Assembly: GCA_946800325.1 (NCBI GenBank)
Contig: OX326958.1
Location: forward strand, 32,967,314-33,031,313
Origin: Luzula sylvatica
Lineage: Eukaryota > Streptophyta > Magnoliopsida > Poales > Juncaceae
Direction of reading: 5' to 3'
Length of the DNA: 64,000 bases
The notes under the pieces were generated by a model that was given only the letters and a program-made list of their open reading frames with translations, was not told the DNA's origin and did no database searches. The translations under genes and the position numbers were made by a program. Every line of letters begins with the position of its first letter. Position 1 is the first letter of the stretch. Of this stretch, positions 37,320 through 47,511 are shown in pieces.

Positions 37320-38090
37320 AATTAAAAAGGACCAAAATGTTAATAAAAAGTACCAAAGTGTGAACTAAAACTGAAAAGGACCAATATATAAATAAAAAAA
37401 ACTATAATATAAATTCAAAAATGTAAAAAAGGACCGACATGTAAATAAAAGAGGATCAAGATGTAAATACGAAGGACCAAAATGTAAGTTTCTAAACTTA
37501 AAAGGACAAAAATGTAAATAGAAAGGATCAAAATGTAGTTTTTTCAACGAAAAAGGATCAAAATGTAAATAATTTTTTTCAAAGAGGCCCCTGGACCAAA
37601 GTGTAATTTTTCAAACTTGAAAGGACCAAATGTAAATAAAAAGGACCAAAATGTAAATAAAAAAGGACCAAAATGTAAATTTTTCAAATAAAAAGGACCA
37701 AATTGTAAATATAAAAGGACCAAAATGTGAAAAATTATTTTTTTTTACAAAGAGGCCCCTGGTGACGTGGCCTCATGTATGAGCTCCAATTTTGCAAACT
37801 CTATACCTAAAAAGGATCAAAATATAAATAAAAAGGACCAAAATGTAAATAATTTTTTTCAAAGAGGCCCCTGGACCAAAGTGTAATTTTTCAAACTTGA
37901 AAGGACCAAATGTAAATAAAAAGGACCAAAATGTAAATAAAAAAGGACCAAAATGTAATTTGTTCAAATAAAAAGGACCAAATTGTAAATATAAAAGGAC
38001 CAAAATGTGAAAAAAATATTTTTTTTTTACAAAGAGGCTCTTGGTGACGTGGCCTCATGTATGAGCTCCAATTTTGCAAACTTTATACAT
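37320..38090. repeat. Nested tandem repeat (short aaggaccaaaatgtaaat units inside a 280-bp duplication)
   Basis: The basic unit is a variable 18-24 bp phrase around aaggaccaaaatgtaaat, present roughly 20 times. On top of this lies a duplication of about 280 bp: aaagaggcccctggaccaaa occurs at 37581 and 37861, and ggtgacgtggcctcatgta at 37761 and 38043. The copies are nearly identical, so the larger duplication is recent. Minus-strand open frames here (repeated FGPF, FTFWS) are artefacts of the repeat. Confidence 0.9.
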
Positions 38091-38584
38091 AAGTATAATG
38101 CCCCAATCATGAACCCTAGTCCTTAATTTTGTCGAAGATGTATAGAAAAATAAATAAATTTTAAAGTAAAAATCATCTGAATTATTTAAAAAATTCGGTT
38201 CTTGAACAATTCAAACGCAATCGGTGCATTCTCTAAAATTTTGTAAAATCATCATGCACCGAGGCAAACACGCACACCTTGCTGACATATTTTATGTCCG
38301 AATGAAAGTATTCATTGGTTTGAAGTTGAACGAATTTGAGTGAATAATTTGTTAATAACTAAATTAATCAAGACTTTGTATTGTACTTATTCTTATCATT
38401 TTTCTTATTAATAAATTTCACGTATGATGTGTTGTCTGATTCTTAAATATTCATATTTTGTGCATTGCGTTTTTAGATGTTACTTACAGCGTATAAATAA
38501 TTTGTTAGTTTGTTAAATACTAAAAATATGTCACACAAGTATGTAAATTTGTACATTTTGATTCCACATATATTGCAATTAGAG
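38091..38584. other. Gene-free spacer
   Basis: AT-rich sequence with no recognisable coding frame, repeat or element end. Confidence 0.45.
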
Positions 38585-38671
38585 GTGTCAATGAATCGGG
38601 TTCGAGTTCGGGTCCGGTATAGGATCATCCATATTTTATCCACTAATTTTTTTATCCATACTTAACTGTAT

Positions 38672-39203
38672 ACAACCAATCCGTCAGGACGGACCAACCA
38701 GTCCGTCGTGACGCTAGTCCGTCATGACGGATCAACGAGTCTGTCATACTCATATAGGGGGTTTCTATCATGCATCATTTTACTTATGATACACTCATTT
38801 TCAAGGATATTTTGAGTAATTATCTATTTACGAATATTTAAGGTACGGTCTCAAACATATTTATCAATTAATGTTTGACTAAATTGGAATTCTTTGTTGT
38901 TCATTTAAAGAAAAAATCTCCATAAAAGACAAATTTTATGATACACCATTTTACAAATATAATTAATTGCTAAAATACCCAAAATACCCTTATAAAAGGG
39001 TGTATGATAGAACTCCCCACGACACTATACTCCAAGATTGGCTTCCATACTATTACCATAGGTCCGTCGTGACGGACCAACCATTCCATCGTGACGGACT
39101 ATGTAATATATGTCAATTTTGCATAATCTCATTATGTAACCAAACGTTTCGACGAACGCGTACGTTTATCTATCCTCATGTGTACAATCTTGTAGTTGAT
39201 TTA
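38672..39203. mobile_element. Palindrome-bearing insert flanked by 9-bp repeats
   Basis: Direct repeats taactgtat lie at 38663-38671 and 39204-39212. The insert carries several tccgtcgtgacgga palindromes (near 38690-38735 and 39061-39102), related in form to the array in the solo LTR at 46344-46897. Its own termini are not inverted repeats, so the type is uncertain. It could be a piece of a related LTR. Confidence 0.5.
38757..39018. mobile_element. 262-bp MITE, second copy of the 12505 family
   Basis: It starts GGGGGTTTCTATCATGC and ends GTATGATAGAACTCCCC, inverted termini of about 20 bp. The interior aligns with the element at 12505-12745 (tttcaaggatattttgagtaa, atctccataaaagacaaatt). The 9-bp flanks actcatata and acgacacta do not match well, so the target duplication is lost or was never present. 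Confidence 0.8.
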
Positions 39204-39489
39204 TAACTGTATTTCCTTAAATATTAAGAATTGGTTTCGTGTCGGGCCCATATTCTACCCGTAGACGTACCTGATATTTTGTAATCGAATAATATCCAAC
39301 CCGCGGATAGGCTTAATTGGGTATTACCCGACCCGTTCGGATCGAATACTCGTTGGACACAAGTATTATCCAACCCAGTGACATCCCTAAATACAATGTA
39401 TGTTCAAATATGCAATTTCAATGGAACTTATCAATTAATAAAATAATATAATAATACATACGCAGATTTTATTTGCCGTGATTTATACT

Positions 39490-40131
39490 TATCTTACAAA
39501 AAAATAAACGGCAAACAAAAATATATGAATCAAAGCAAACAAAAATATGGAAAATGAAAGCGCCGCCGAAAATAAAAACTTTCCTTTGGCTAGCCATCTT
39601 GAATAGACTAAATACGGCACAAATCCTACAAAGCAAGGGATGGCCGCACCCTACAAGTTGCAAACTATGCAACGGAAATAGCGAAGAGACGATACAACAC
39701 TTACTCACCCAATGCAACTACACAATGCAAGTGTGGAGACAAATGGAAAGCTCAACAAACACGCAAACGCAATTCACCGGTAGGGGAGATATACAAAGCA
39801 CGTGGCAACAAATGAGGAAAACAATCGCCAAAGAAGAAAGAAAGGAATGGGACAAAATGTGGGCCGCGATCTCATGGCTAGTGTGGAAGGAGAGAAATAG
39901 GAGAATCTTCACCGACAAGAGCATGGTGCCGGAAGAGACGACTAACAAAGTGCGCGAAGAGTTACTCCTATGGTCAAATATAACGTAAACCATAAACCAA
40001 AAGACCAACCGCAAACTTTTAAAATTCCAAAATACCGGATTAGGCAAAACATGTAATTAAATTTTAAACTTTTTTTAATACAGAACGAATACCAATTTGG
40101 TATTCCATTCAAAAAAAAAAAAAAAAAAAAG
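39490..40131 (+). mobile_element. 5'-truncated LINE (L1-type) remnant
   Basis: The plus-strand frame from about 39500 to 39988 contains KIWKMKAPPKIKTFLWLA, then CKLCNGNSEETIQHLLTQC, then WAAISWLVWKERNRRIF. This is the zinc-binding region found C-terminal to reverse transcriptase in plant L1-type LINEs (zf-RVT). The frame closes at 39988 and is followed by an untranslated stretch and a run of 20 A (about 40110-40130), which is the LINE tail. Reverse transcriptase itself is absent. Target-site duplications are not clear in the A-rich flanks. Confidence 0.85.
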
Positions 40132-40380
40132 CAAATATCAATTCGTTCACCATAATAACCTCACAAACTCAAACAATATCGCGCAACAGTGCGGAGATCA
40201 AACTAGTATTACAAAAGTCTAGTGCATCCTAACAAGCCTTAATATGAATCAAACCTATGTTTTTATGAAGGAAATGAACGCATATTTTACAAATGATCAG
40301 TAACACATAATGAAGGAGTTACAATTTTGAATCAATTAGAAAAAGCATTAGATAGATTGTGTGAGAAAAATATTTTCTCC
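40132..40380. other. Short gene-free spacer
   Basis: Sequence between the LINE tail and the recognisable LTR fragment. It may be the 5' part of that LTR, but no TG start or matching target duplication was found. Confidence 0.4.
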
Positions 40381-40802
40381 AGGAATCAAGCATGTTTGCA
40401 CGTGGATTCACTAGCAAGATCTACGTGCAACAGAAAGGCGAGAACTCCAAGTGGATACGGATAGAGAGATCTCAATTGAGATCTTTGTTGTGATCCAACG
40501 ATAGTAAGAACAAGTTCGGAGATTAACCGGAAGCATACCGGTTGTACTCGACAAGGAAACAAAACTTCATCGACGGTGTCCAATCGTGCGGGCGTGGGAT
40601 ACACGTGTTACCAAAAACGGAGCAAGAGAAGGAGCAATAATCTAAGTCCGTCAACCCTTCGTCGCGATCAATTTAACGAGGCATGACACCTTTTAAGATT
40701 ATTACATGATTCGTTTCTTGAAGTCGTCTACGTGGTCCTCGGAATCGGATCGGACCGGGCCTGTTTCGCTGCGTAGGGCTCGGGGCGATGGCAATACCCA
40801 AC
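40381..40802 (+). mobile_element. LTR fragment (3' part), related to the 5266 solo LTR
   Basis: It ends gcaatacccaaca and shares ordered words with the 3' third of the LTR at 5266-6264: gatacacgt, gtcaacccttcgt, gaagtcgt, ctcggaatcgg, gaccgggcct, gctgcg and gctcggggc. The overall match is loose, so it is a different member or older copy. The 5' end is not found. It stops 46 bp from the stop codon of the U-box kinase gene. Confidence 0.7.
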
Positions 40803-40848
40803 ATATCATCTGGTTTTAACTTCGAACACTATCAGTATCGGAATCAGT

Positions 40849-42599
40849 CTATTGATGACGCCATTCTCGAATTGCAGAGCGAAGGGCGTGATTTGGTATT
40901 AATATACGATTAGCAAGTTTTATGTTCGTCATAGGTGATGTGTTATGTCCTGTCTCGAACCATCCTCGGATGGCCTGGTCTTCATATGTGAATCCATCGG
41001 CAGCTACAACTGGTGTTCTCATGATATCCTGTCAATATTATAAAGAAGAATAATTTATTGTCAAAAAATCGGGATTCATACGATAAGGATGTGATCTACT
41101 TTTTACAGAGTTTAGTATACGATTCGGATACTACGATACATGCACAATCGAGTTTTTGAAGTATTCGTGCAACATTGTCAGAATGACTATTGTTCTAAAG
41201 AATTTTTTTAACCAAATATACACTTTTCTGAATACTTAAAAAAAAATCCCATATTTTGAGTACTTCGAAAAACAATCTCTAAACAACATTTTGTTTTATG
41301 TATTTCCTTATATAATTGTTAAATTTAAAAACGTGTAGTCTATTTCTAAGTTTGTTTTAATCAAATATCATTGAATATATATATATATGGCAATTCTGTT
41401 TTTATGTTGGGAATATTGTACTCACCTGAAGAATCGGACAAATAAAGGATGATGGTACGCCACGAGCTTCGGAGACCGATTTGAAGGATGAGGAACGACA
41501 TAATCGAGTGCTTGGGGGAGTTCGTCCTATCCGCTCAACCACATTCCAAACTTCTCCAATCAAGTCAGGACGATCCGTCCCCTTCATCTCGCAACATCGA
41601 ACTGCAAGCCTAGCTAACTCATGCATCTCCTTGACTGGCCATTCATAAACAGATTCATCCAAAATGTTGGTGAAACTATTTTTTTCCAATGCGACCTTCA
41701 CATTATCTATGAATTTAAATTCTCTTGCAGATTTTCCGGTCAAAATGCGCAATACAATCTTCCCGAAAGAGTAGACATCAGAAGATAGCGTTAGTTGTGC
41801 CCTACAGAAAGACTCTGGGTCGATATATGTGCAAGAACTTTGAGGATGAATTTTATCAAAAATAATGGTATTGTTTACATCGATTCGTCTTATCCAGTTC
41901 GCACCGAAATCAGTGAGCTTGGTCGTGCAGTTTGCATCGAAAAGAATGTTTTGTGGTTTTAAATCTCCATGAATTACGGGGGGATTAGATGAATGGAGGT
42001 ATACTAAAGCTTTACAAGTTTCCGTGATAATTTTCATGCGTTGTGTATAAGTTAACGGGTTGATGTTGTGTTTGCAATTGAGACAATCGTCGAGATTCCC
42101 CAATGGCATGAACTCGTAGATCAGAGCATGAAGTCCATCATTAATCCCTAGAAGGGTGACGAGGTTTGGATGATTCATGCTATTGATGATTTCTACCTAT
42201 TAAAATAGATAAAAAAATAACAGATTTTAAGCACGTCTGATTATCGTATACTATTTATTAATTATCATCACTAATTACTAATTGTACTTTATTCAAGGAT
42301 AATTGTTTATGTAATTTAAATTCATATAGTAAACCGTGTAGGCATTACATATTAGGAATGCCATATTTATATATAAAAAAGTTTTTCCAGATTTTCCAAA
42401 CCTCGCGACGGAACTCATTTGGACGGTCTGGAAACCACTTGAACATCTTTATAGCAACATCGGTGTGGCGAATAGCACCCTTGTACACACAACCAAATCC
42501 ACCTTCTCCGATCTTCACTGATTCGTTTACCTTTTTTGTGGCTTCGGCAATCTCTTTGGAGGTGAACCGTCCTCTAAAGATTTTAAATGGAGGACACAT
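40849..42599 (-). CDS. Receptor-like cytoplasmic kinase with C-terminal U-box (PUB type)
   Basis: Three exons on the minus strand (42599-42402, 42196-41426, 41028-40849) give 382 residues. Seen: FTSKEIAEAT, the glycine loop GEGGFGCVYKG, VAIKMF with the ATP lysine, catalytic loop HGDLKPQN, DFG in TDFGANW, and SSDVYSFG with TGK. The last exon encodes a U-box: FICPILQDIMRTPVVAADGF, then GHNTSPMTN and NHALRSAI. Kinase plus U-box is the RLCK-IX/PUB architecture; such proteins are presumed E3 ubiquitin ligases coupled to a kinase. The usual N-terminal USP-like domain and coiled coil are absent: the ATG lies only 10 residues before the kinase domain. The catalytic Asp and Lys are present. It may be a shortened paralogue or may have lost upstream exons; no upstream exon was found to 43400. 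Confidence 0.88.
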
Positions 42600-43885
42600 T
42601 TATTCCTTCTTTTATGAACTTTAGTATTGAAGATGTAATTGTTTCTTCAAGACTGACAAGTTTTCTATACATTATTTGGTGCTTCGAATCATTTTAAATA
42701 ATGAAGGTTTACAATTGTAATATTCTATTTTTAGGTTTTAGGCAAGAAGTTGTTTCTCTTTTGAATGACCCGAAGAATTATAATTCCAACTTGAGGTAGT
42801 TAGAAGTTTTGGCTATATGTTTACTTAATAAGGCAAACGAAGGACATTCATCCATTTAAAACCGGAGACAGTTCCAGAATGGAAAATTATACGGGTCTCT
42901 TCTAAATTATTCCTTACTTAATTGATGTCCACACAATTAGTAGTATATATCGAACAAATAAAACAAATAATTACGGTGTTACAGCAACCAAAAAAAAAAT
43001 CAATATATTGATCGTCATTGGAGGTAGTTAAGAAGTGTTGGCTATTTAAACAACTTAACAACTTAATTAAGCATGAAAAATACTTTTTTTAGTCAGTATT
43101 TTTGTTAATATTTCTATTAATATTTAATACCTACACATGTATTAAACTGGACCCGCTTACTCAATTATATTCTATTAATTTAACAATATACTTAATACTA
43201 AATAACAAAATAGGGAATTTCCATAGTAAGCCTCTTTTTTTTATCATAGACTATTTTTCAATTTCACGGTCAGGATTCAAATTTTATATTGATTTAATGC
43301 TTCTCGTTAAATCTTGTTAGATGAATTTTTTAACTAAATTTGAGACTCATTTCAGGTGTAAAACTGTCATTTCATAGATCCCTCTCTTAACAGTTCACCC
43401 TCTCTCGACATGTGGACGAGTGCATCTATCTCCATTCTCCAGTTGCTCTTCTTTGACATCTCGCCCAAATTCCATTATCACAAGGCTTCGCGCAGATTCC
43501 ATTCTTTGCGACGTCGACGGTTCCTACCCGCCTTCTCTATTTTATCTAACCACAGTTCTCGCATCGAATGGGGAGAGAGAAGAGGCCGGTCCCCACCTGC
43601 CGTGTTGCTGCCATCCGTCTCGTTGGAGACGAAGATCAGACTAGCACATAGTTCCCACGAATATGACGAGAGGAGGAGTTATGTCCAGTGCCCTCCCGCC
43701 CCGATCAAGTTTTCTATCTCGAAGCCCCTTCGATATCGATGACTCTTTGATTTCTTCTTCCGTTTGTTAGGGATTTTAAAACTTAGATTGAGGTAAGTCT
43801 GAACTCGAATTTGTCTACTGCTAGCTCGAATTGATTTTCTTTCAAATCTCTCATTTTTAAGTTTTGTTATGCCATTTACAATTTT
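42600..43885. other. Spacer with a possible orphan exon at 43410-43790
   Basis: 42600-43380 is AT-rich with no visible gene. 43380-43790 is richer in GC and has an open frame of 110 codons (43410-43742) with many Arg and Ser residues and no recognisable domain. Near 43790 a GAGGTAAGTC sequence would be a good splice donor. It may be a leftover first exon, a leader or chance. I saw no continuation downstream. Confidence 0.35.
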
Positions 43886-44035
43886 AGTGCAAATATTGAA
43901 TTAAATGGAGGGATATAAATTTTTTACTTTTACTAAATATTTATATACCGAAAATGTCCTTTTGTAAAAGAGGTGTATGATAGAAGCTCCCAACAAAATA
44001 TCATCTCATCAAAACTACGTAGACATGGACACGTA

Positions 44036-44107
44036 GTCGTTGTAGTATAGTGGTAAGTATGCCCGTCTGTCACGCGGGTGACTTGGGTTTGAACCTCGGA
44101 AGTGGCG
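44036..44107 (+). pseudogene. tRNA-Asp(GTC)-like pseudogene heading a repeat (copy B)
   Basis: These 72 bases run GTCGTTGTAGTATAGTGGTA to AGTGGCG with D-arm, anticodon arm (CCCGT, CTGTCAC, GCGGG) and GTC anticodon intact. The acceptor 3' strand and T-arm are changed relative to plant tRNA-Asp: T-loop TTTGAAC, weak T-stem, and one unpaired acceptor position. The internal B box is therefore damaged. It is followed at once by the same repeat as copy A at 35602. A functional tRNA is unlikely, but a covariance model could still score it. Confidence 0.8.
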
Positions 44108-44545
44108 ATTTAGACTCTTTTTTGGACCAATTAAATGCCATTTTTGTTGTTGTTGTTGTTGTTCAGCCAGTAAAATCATCAAAAAATTAAGTGTCACCTT
44201 TTTTTTTGTTCGTGGAGGAATAGAATCATAAAAATAATATTTGATGTATTTTTTTGTTCTATTATCTTTTTTTAAAATGATATGAAAATCGAAACTTAAT
44301 TATTAAAAAATTTAATAAAAATTGAAAATAATCTGAAAATAAAAAATTAATTATTAAGAATTGAATATTAAATTATAATCTTAAAATTGAAATAACTATT
44401 AAATACTAAATTAGCAAATTATCGCTTCAAAACATTTATCTAAAATCTTTTGTTGTTGTTCAACGAGTAATATAATCATAAAAATTAAGTGCCATTTTGT
44501 TGTTGTTCATCGAAGAATATAAACATAAAAAGGATATTTGTGTTA
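44108..44545 (+). repeat. AT-rich repeat following tRNA-like head B
   Basis: About 1.7 units of the repeat also seen at 35602-36453: ttgttgttcagccagtaa, aatcataaaaataatatttg, attaagaattgaatattaaa, gaagaatataaacataaaaa. It ends abruptly at aaaaggatatttg, without the GC palindrome seen in copy A. Confidence 0.8.
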
Positions 44546-45445
44546 TAAAATAAAATACAAACAAAAAATTAAAAGTGACTAGAAAGAAAGAAGAAAAAGA
44601 GAAGCAAAATTTATATTCAATTGATCAAGATTACAATAACCGCTGACTTTTTTATATAGTAGAATGTGAGTGCAAGAAATTAAATGAGGTGTTACAAATC
44701 ATTAATAAAAAATATCTAATCTCTAGAATTACTCCTATAAAATTTATTCTTGAATTACAAATGGGACATTCAAATATATTCATAACACTCTCCCTCCCCC
44801 TCGAATGTCCATATTTCATACGCATAACAAGTTACCTCACTAAAAAACTGGTCAGAAAAATTCGATGGGATAAAAATCATGACTAGGAAAAAAAAGTGTA
44901 ACACGTATTATTTCTCTCTCATGTGTACAAATATCTCTAAAATGACGGAGTACAATCTTATGTCTTAATTGCCTGAAAAATTTTGTTGGCAATGATTTGG
45001 TGAAAAATATGCAAGATTGTTACTTGAGCGAATTTGCTGGATATTAATTTCGTCGCTTTTCTGAAGCTCGTGTGAGGAAAATAATTTTGGAGAAATATGT
45101 TTTGTTCCATCTCCTTTAATATAATCTTCTTTAATCCGGACAATACATGCAACATTATCTTCGTATATTTCTGTTGAATTTTTGTGATTGTTTTAATATC
45201 AAAAGTGTATCTTATTTTGAGGGACATAGGAAAAATTTCTCCTTAAAATAAAGTGTATCTTATTTTGTGTGCATGACATACTTCTGTTTATGTTTGTTGT
45301 ATTCTTTTACATCTTTTGTGTGTATTGTTTCTATAGATCTAAATTCTCGTATGTGCACACAGTCCTGTCTTTTGAAGTCTTGGATTTGTGCATAACCCGA
45401 CATTGATATCTCTGAAGATTCATTCTCCTTAAACATGAGATTTTA
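44546..45445. other. Gene-free spacer
   Basis: No coding region was found on either strand. Short frames are bounded by random stops. The phrase acttattttgagggacatagg near 45210 is followed by a partial repeat, aaataaagtgtatcttatttt, near 45246. Confidence 0.45.
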
Positions 45446-45919
45446 CTAGGAGAATACTCGCGCTACGCAGCGAGCATGTAAATTATCTTTTTCATTGTTA
45501 TACAATTATATATTTGTATGATAATATTTATAATATCATCTTAAAATAAAATTATTTGTATTAATTTATCTATGATTATTCATGTGTTTTATAATTATTT
45601 TACATTATGATAATAAAAAATATTATTTTTTAATCAAATATTAATATTTATATTAGCGTCATTATATAAAAATAAATAAGAATAAGATATAATACAATTT
45701 TACGAAAAACTTAACAACAAATATTATATCATTGTTCACAATATTTCATACAATATCAAATATTAAAATAATATAAAACTTAATAGTTGAAGTAATTTAA
45801 TAAAAAATATCAAAATTTTAATTTTTAATAAACATAAATACAAATTATTTTATATCATATGATTTTTTGTTTTTGTTTTACGTTTTGTAAAATAACAATA
45901 CAATTTGATAGGTGTTTAT

Positions 45920-47511
45920 TGTTGGTTCAAATTTCCTAGGGTTTGATTATCTCAAAATAATGTCGATACTACTAATCTATTTTCGGAGAGTGGCATTTAT
46001 AGAGATAGAAGACGTAACCCACAAAAGGATCAAAAGAAGAATCAAGACGTCGGAAGTCAAGACGGCGAAGAAACGATGTCACGAAAACACATGATCAAGA
46101 TAAACACAAGTAAAGATCACTAAAGAATAGTGAGGACACCAAGGATCAAGATGTCGAAGAATCGCGAAGAATCACGGAATCAAGACATCGAAGATTCCGC
46201 AAGTTGGGGATCACACAAATCACCAAAACAATTTATAGGTATCCCTAAACTTGTTTTTGAATTATTAAGCTCAAAATTAGTCAAATAAATATATTCGAAA
46301 TTCATCAAAATGATGAAATAATAAATCAGACTGACAGTAGGATGTCCGTTACAACGGAAATCATTGTCCGTTATAACGGACATGCTCGTCCCATTCAGGA
46401 TTGGAAAACACAGTATAGTCCGTTACAACGGATCAACCAGTCCGTTGTAACGGACACCACCAAAGCGTTGTAACGGAATAATGTCCGTTATAACGCTAAT
46501 TAAATCCAAACTTGAAGGGAGTCACAGAACTATGTCCGTTACAACGGACATATCTGTCCGTTATAACGGACATTGAATTCACTTCAGTATACCACTTTCC
46601 TCTCCATGTCCGTTGTAACGGATCAACCAATCCGTTACAACGGAAAGCCTCTCAGCGTTGTAACGGAGTATTCTCCGTTATAACGCAAATTAAAATCAAA
46701 CTGAAGTGAAGTCCCAGTATGATGTCCGTTGTAACGGACTTGTCAGTTCGTTGCAACGTACTTCCTAACACAGACTTCCGTTACAACGGACATGTATTCC
46801 GTTGTAACGGACTGTGTAATAATTCGAATATAACAGCCGCAACGGCTAGTTTGACTTATGGTCCGTTATAACGGACTTGTAGTCCGTTATAACGGACTAT
46901 GCAGAAAAAGCAATTCTGGGAAGGGTCTATGTGTTCTATAAATAGAACCCTTCCCTCATTCTCTCTCTTGACCTCAACCAATATATTTTCCCAATCAAAA
47001 GAGAGAATCCTAGCTTTAAAATCTTGAGCTTAATCATCTAAACATTCTTAGAGATTATTAGATCCAGTTTCGATTCCACTACTTAACGATTCCCAACTTG
47101 CGTGACCGATCACGACTAGTTCGTTAGTAGTACAATTGTAATAGGCTAGTTACTATTTGTAAAGCCCGCCATTGATCGATCATTTCGTGTAAATCGATCA
47201 AGGCAAAACCTTGTAATTGCTTGAGTTGGATATTCAATCGAAAGCCGAAAAGGCGCAAGGGCATCCCGGAGACGTAGGTACTTGCAATCAATCGAGTCGG
47301 TCGATTGAGCAAGTAGCCGGTGAGTTAAAGCTACAAAGCAACCACCCATCGAACTCCGTAAACAAATATCGCGTGTTATTTGTTTCGGTATCATATTTCT
47401 TTATCTAATTTATTTACGCTTCCGCACCAAATTGTATTTGTATCCATTACCGCGAAAATTGGACCTTAGGATTACCTATTCACCCCCCCTCTAGGTCTCA
47501 ATTAAACAACA
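45920..47511 (+). mobile_element. Intact solo LTR, 1,592 bp, with 5-bp target duplication
   Basis: It begins TGTTGGTTC and ends AAACAACA, with perfect 5-bp inverted termini (TGTTG/CAACA), and is flanked by tttat (45915-45919 and 47512-47516). CTATAAATAG at 46936-46945 is the likely LTR promoter, giving plus orientation. The string caccccccctctaggtct occurs 20 bp before the end. Its length and start resemble long LTRs of Copia elements of the SIRE/Maximus type, but without internal sequence this is only a guess. The U3 part carries an array of 14-bp palindromes. Confidence 0.9.
46344..46897. repeat. Array of 18 palindromes TCCGTTRYAACGGA in three 190-bp units
   Basis: Eighteen copies of a 14-bp palindrome (tccgttataacgga, tccgttacaacgga or tccgttgtaacgga) or its half-altered forms gcgttgtaacgga and tccgttataacgc lie within 554 bp. 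They tend to come in pairs about 8 bp apart. A higher-order period of exactly 190 bp is visible: gatgtccgtt-type starts at 46344, 46534 and 46724. The array lies upstream of the LTR TATA box at 46936. Confidence 0.95.

Larger units (their letters stand above)
38585..39394. mobile_element. hAT-like non-autonomous element with nested insertions
   Basis: The left end tagaggtgtcaatgaatcgg and the inverted right end (plus strand ccaacccagtgacatcccta) are similar. Both are followed inward by gggttcg/gggtccgg-type words. Flanking 8-bp sequences attgcaat and aatacaat agree at six of eight positions, as expected for an aged hAT target duplication. The middle holds a palindrome-rich segment (38672-39203), itself containing a 262-bp MITE (38757-39018). 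Confidence 0.6.

Noticed and set aside
37365..38079. Minus-strand frames with repeated FGPF and FTFWS words as a repeat protein
   Set aside because: The periodicity comes from the noncoding aaggaccaaaatgtaaat minisatellite. Frames are interrupted and lack a gene context.
43410..43742. 110-codon frame as a gene
   Set aside because: No domain and no downstream exons found. Left as a possible orphan exon only.
44036..44107. Functional tRNA-Asp(GTC) gene
   Set aside because: The anticodon arm is intact, but the acceptor and T-arm carry several changes and the B box is damaged. It heads a repeat found elsewhere with a deleted anticodon.
46344..46897. CRISPR-like array
   Set aside because: Units are short palindromes with irregular spacing inside a plant LTR, not direct repeats with unique spacers, and no cas genes exist in this context.
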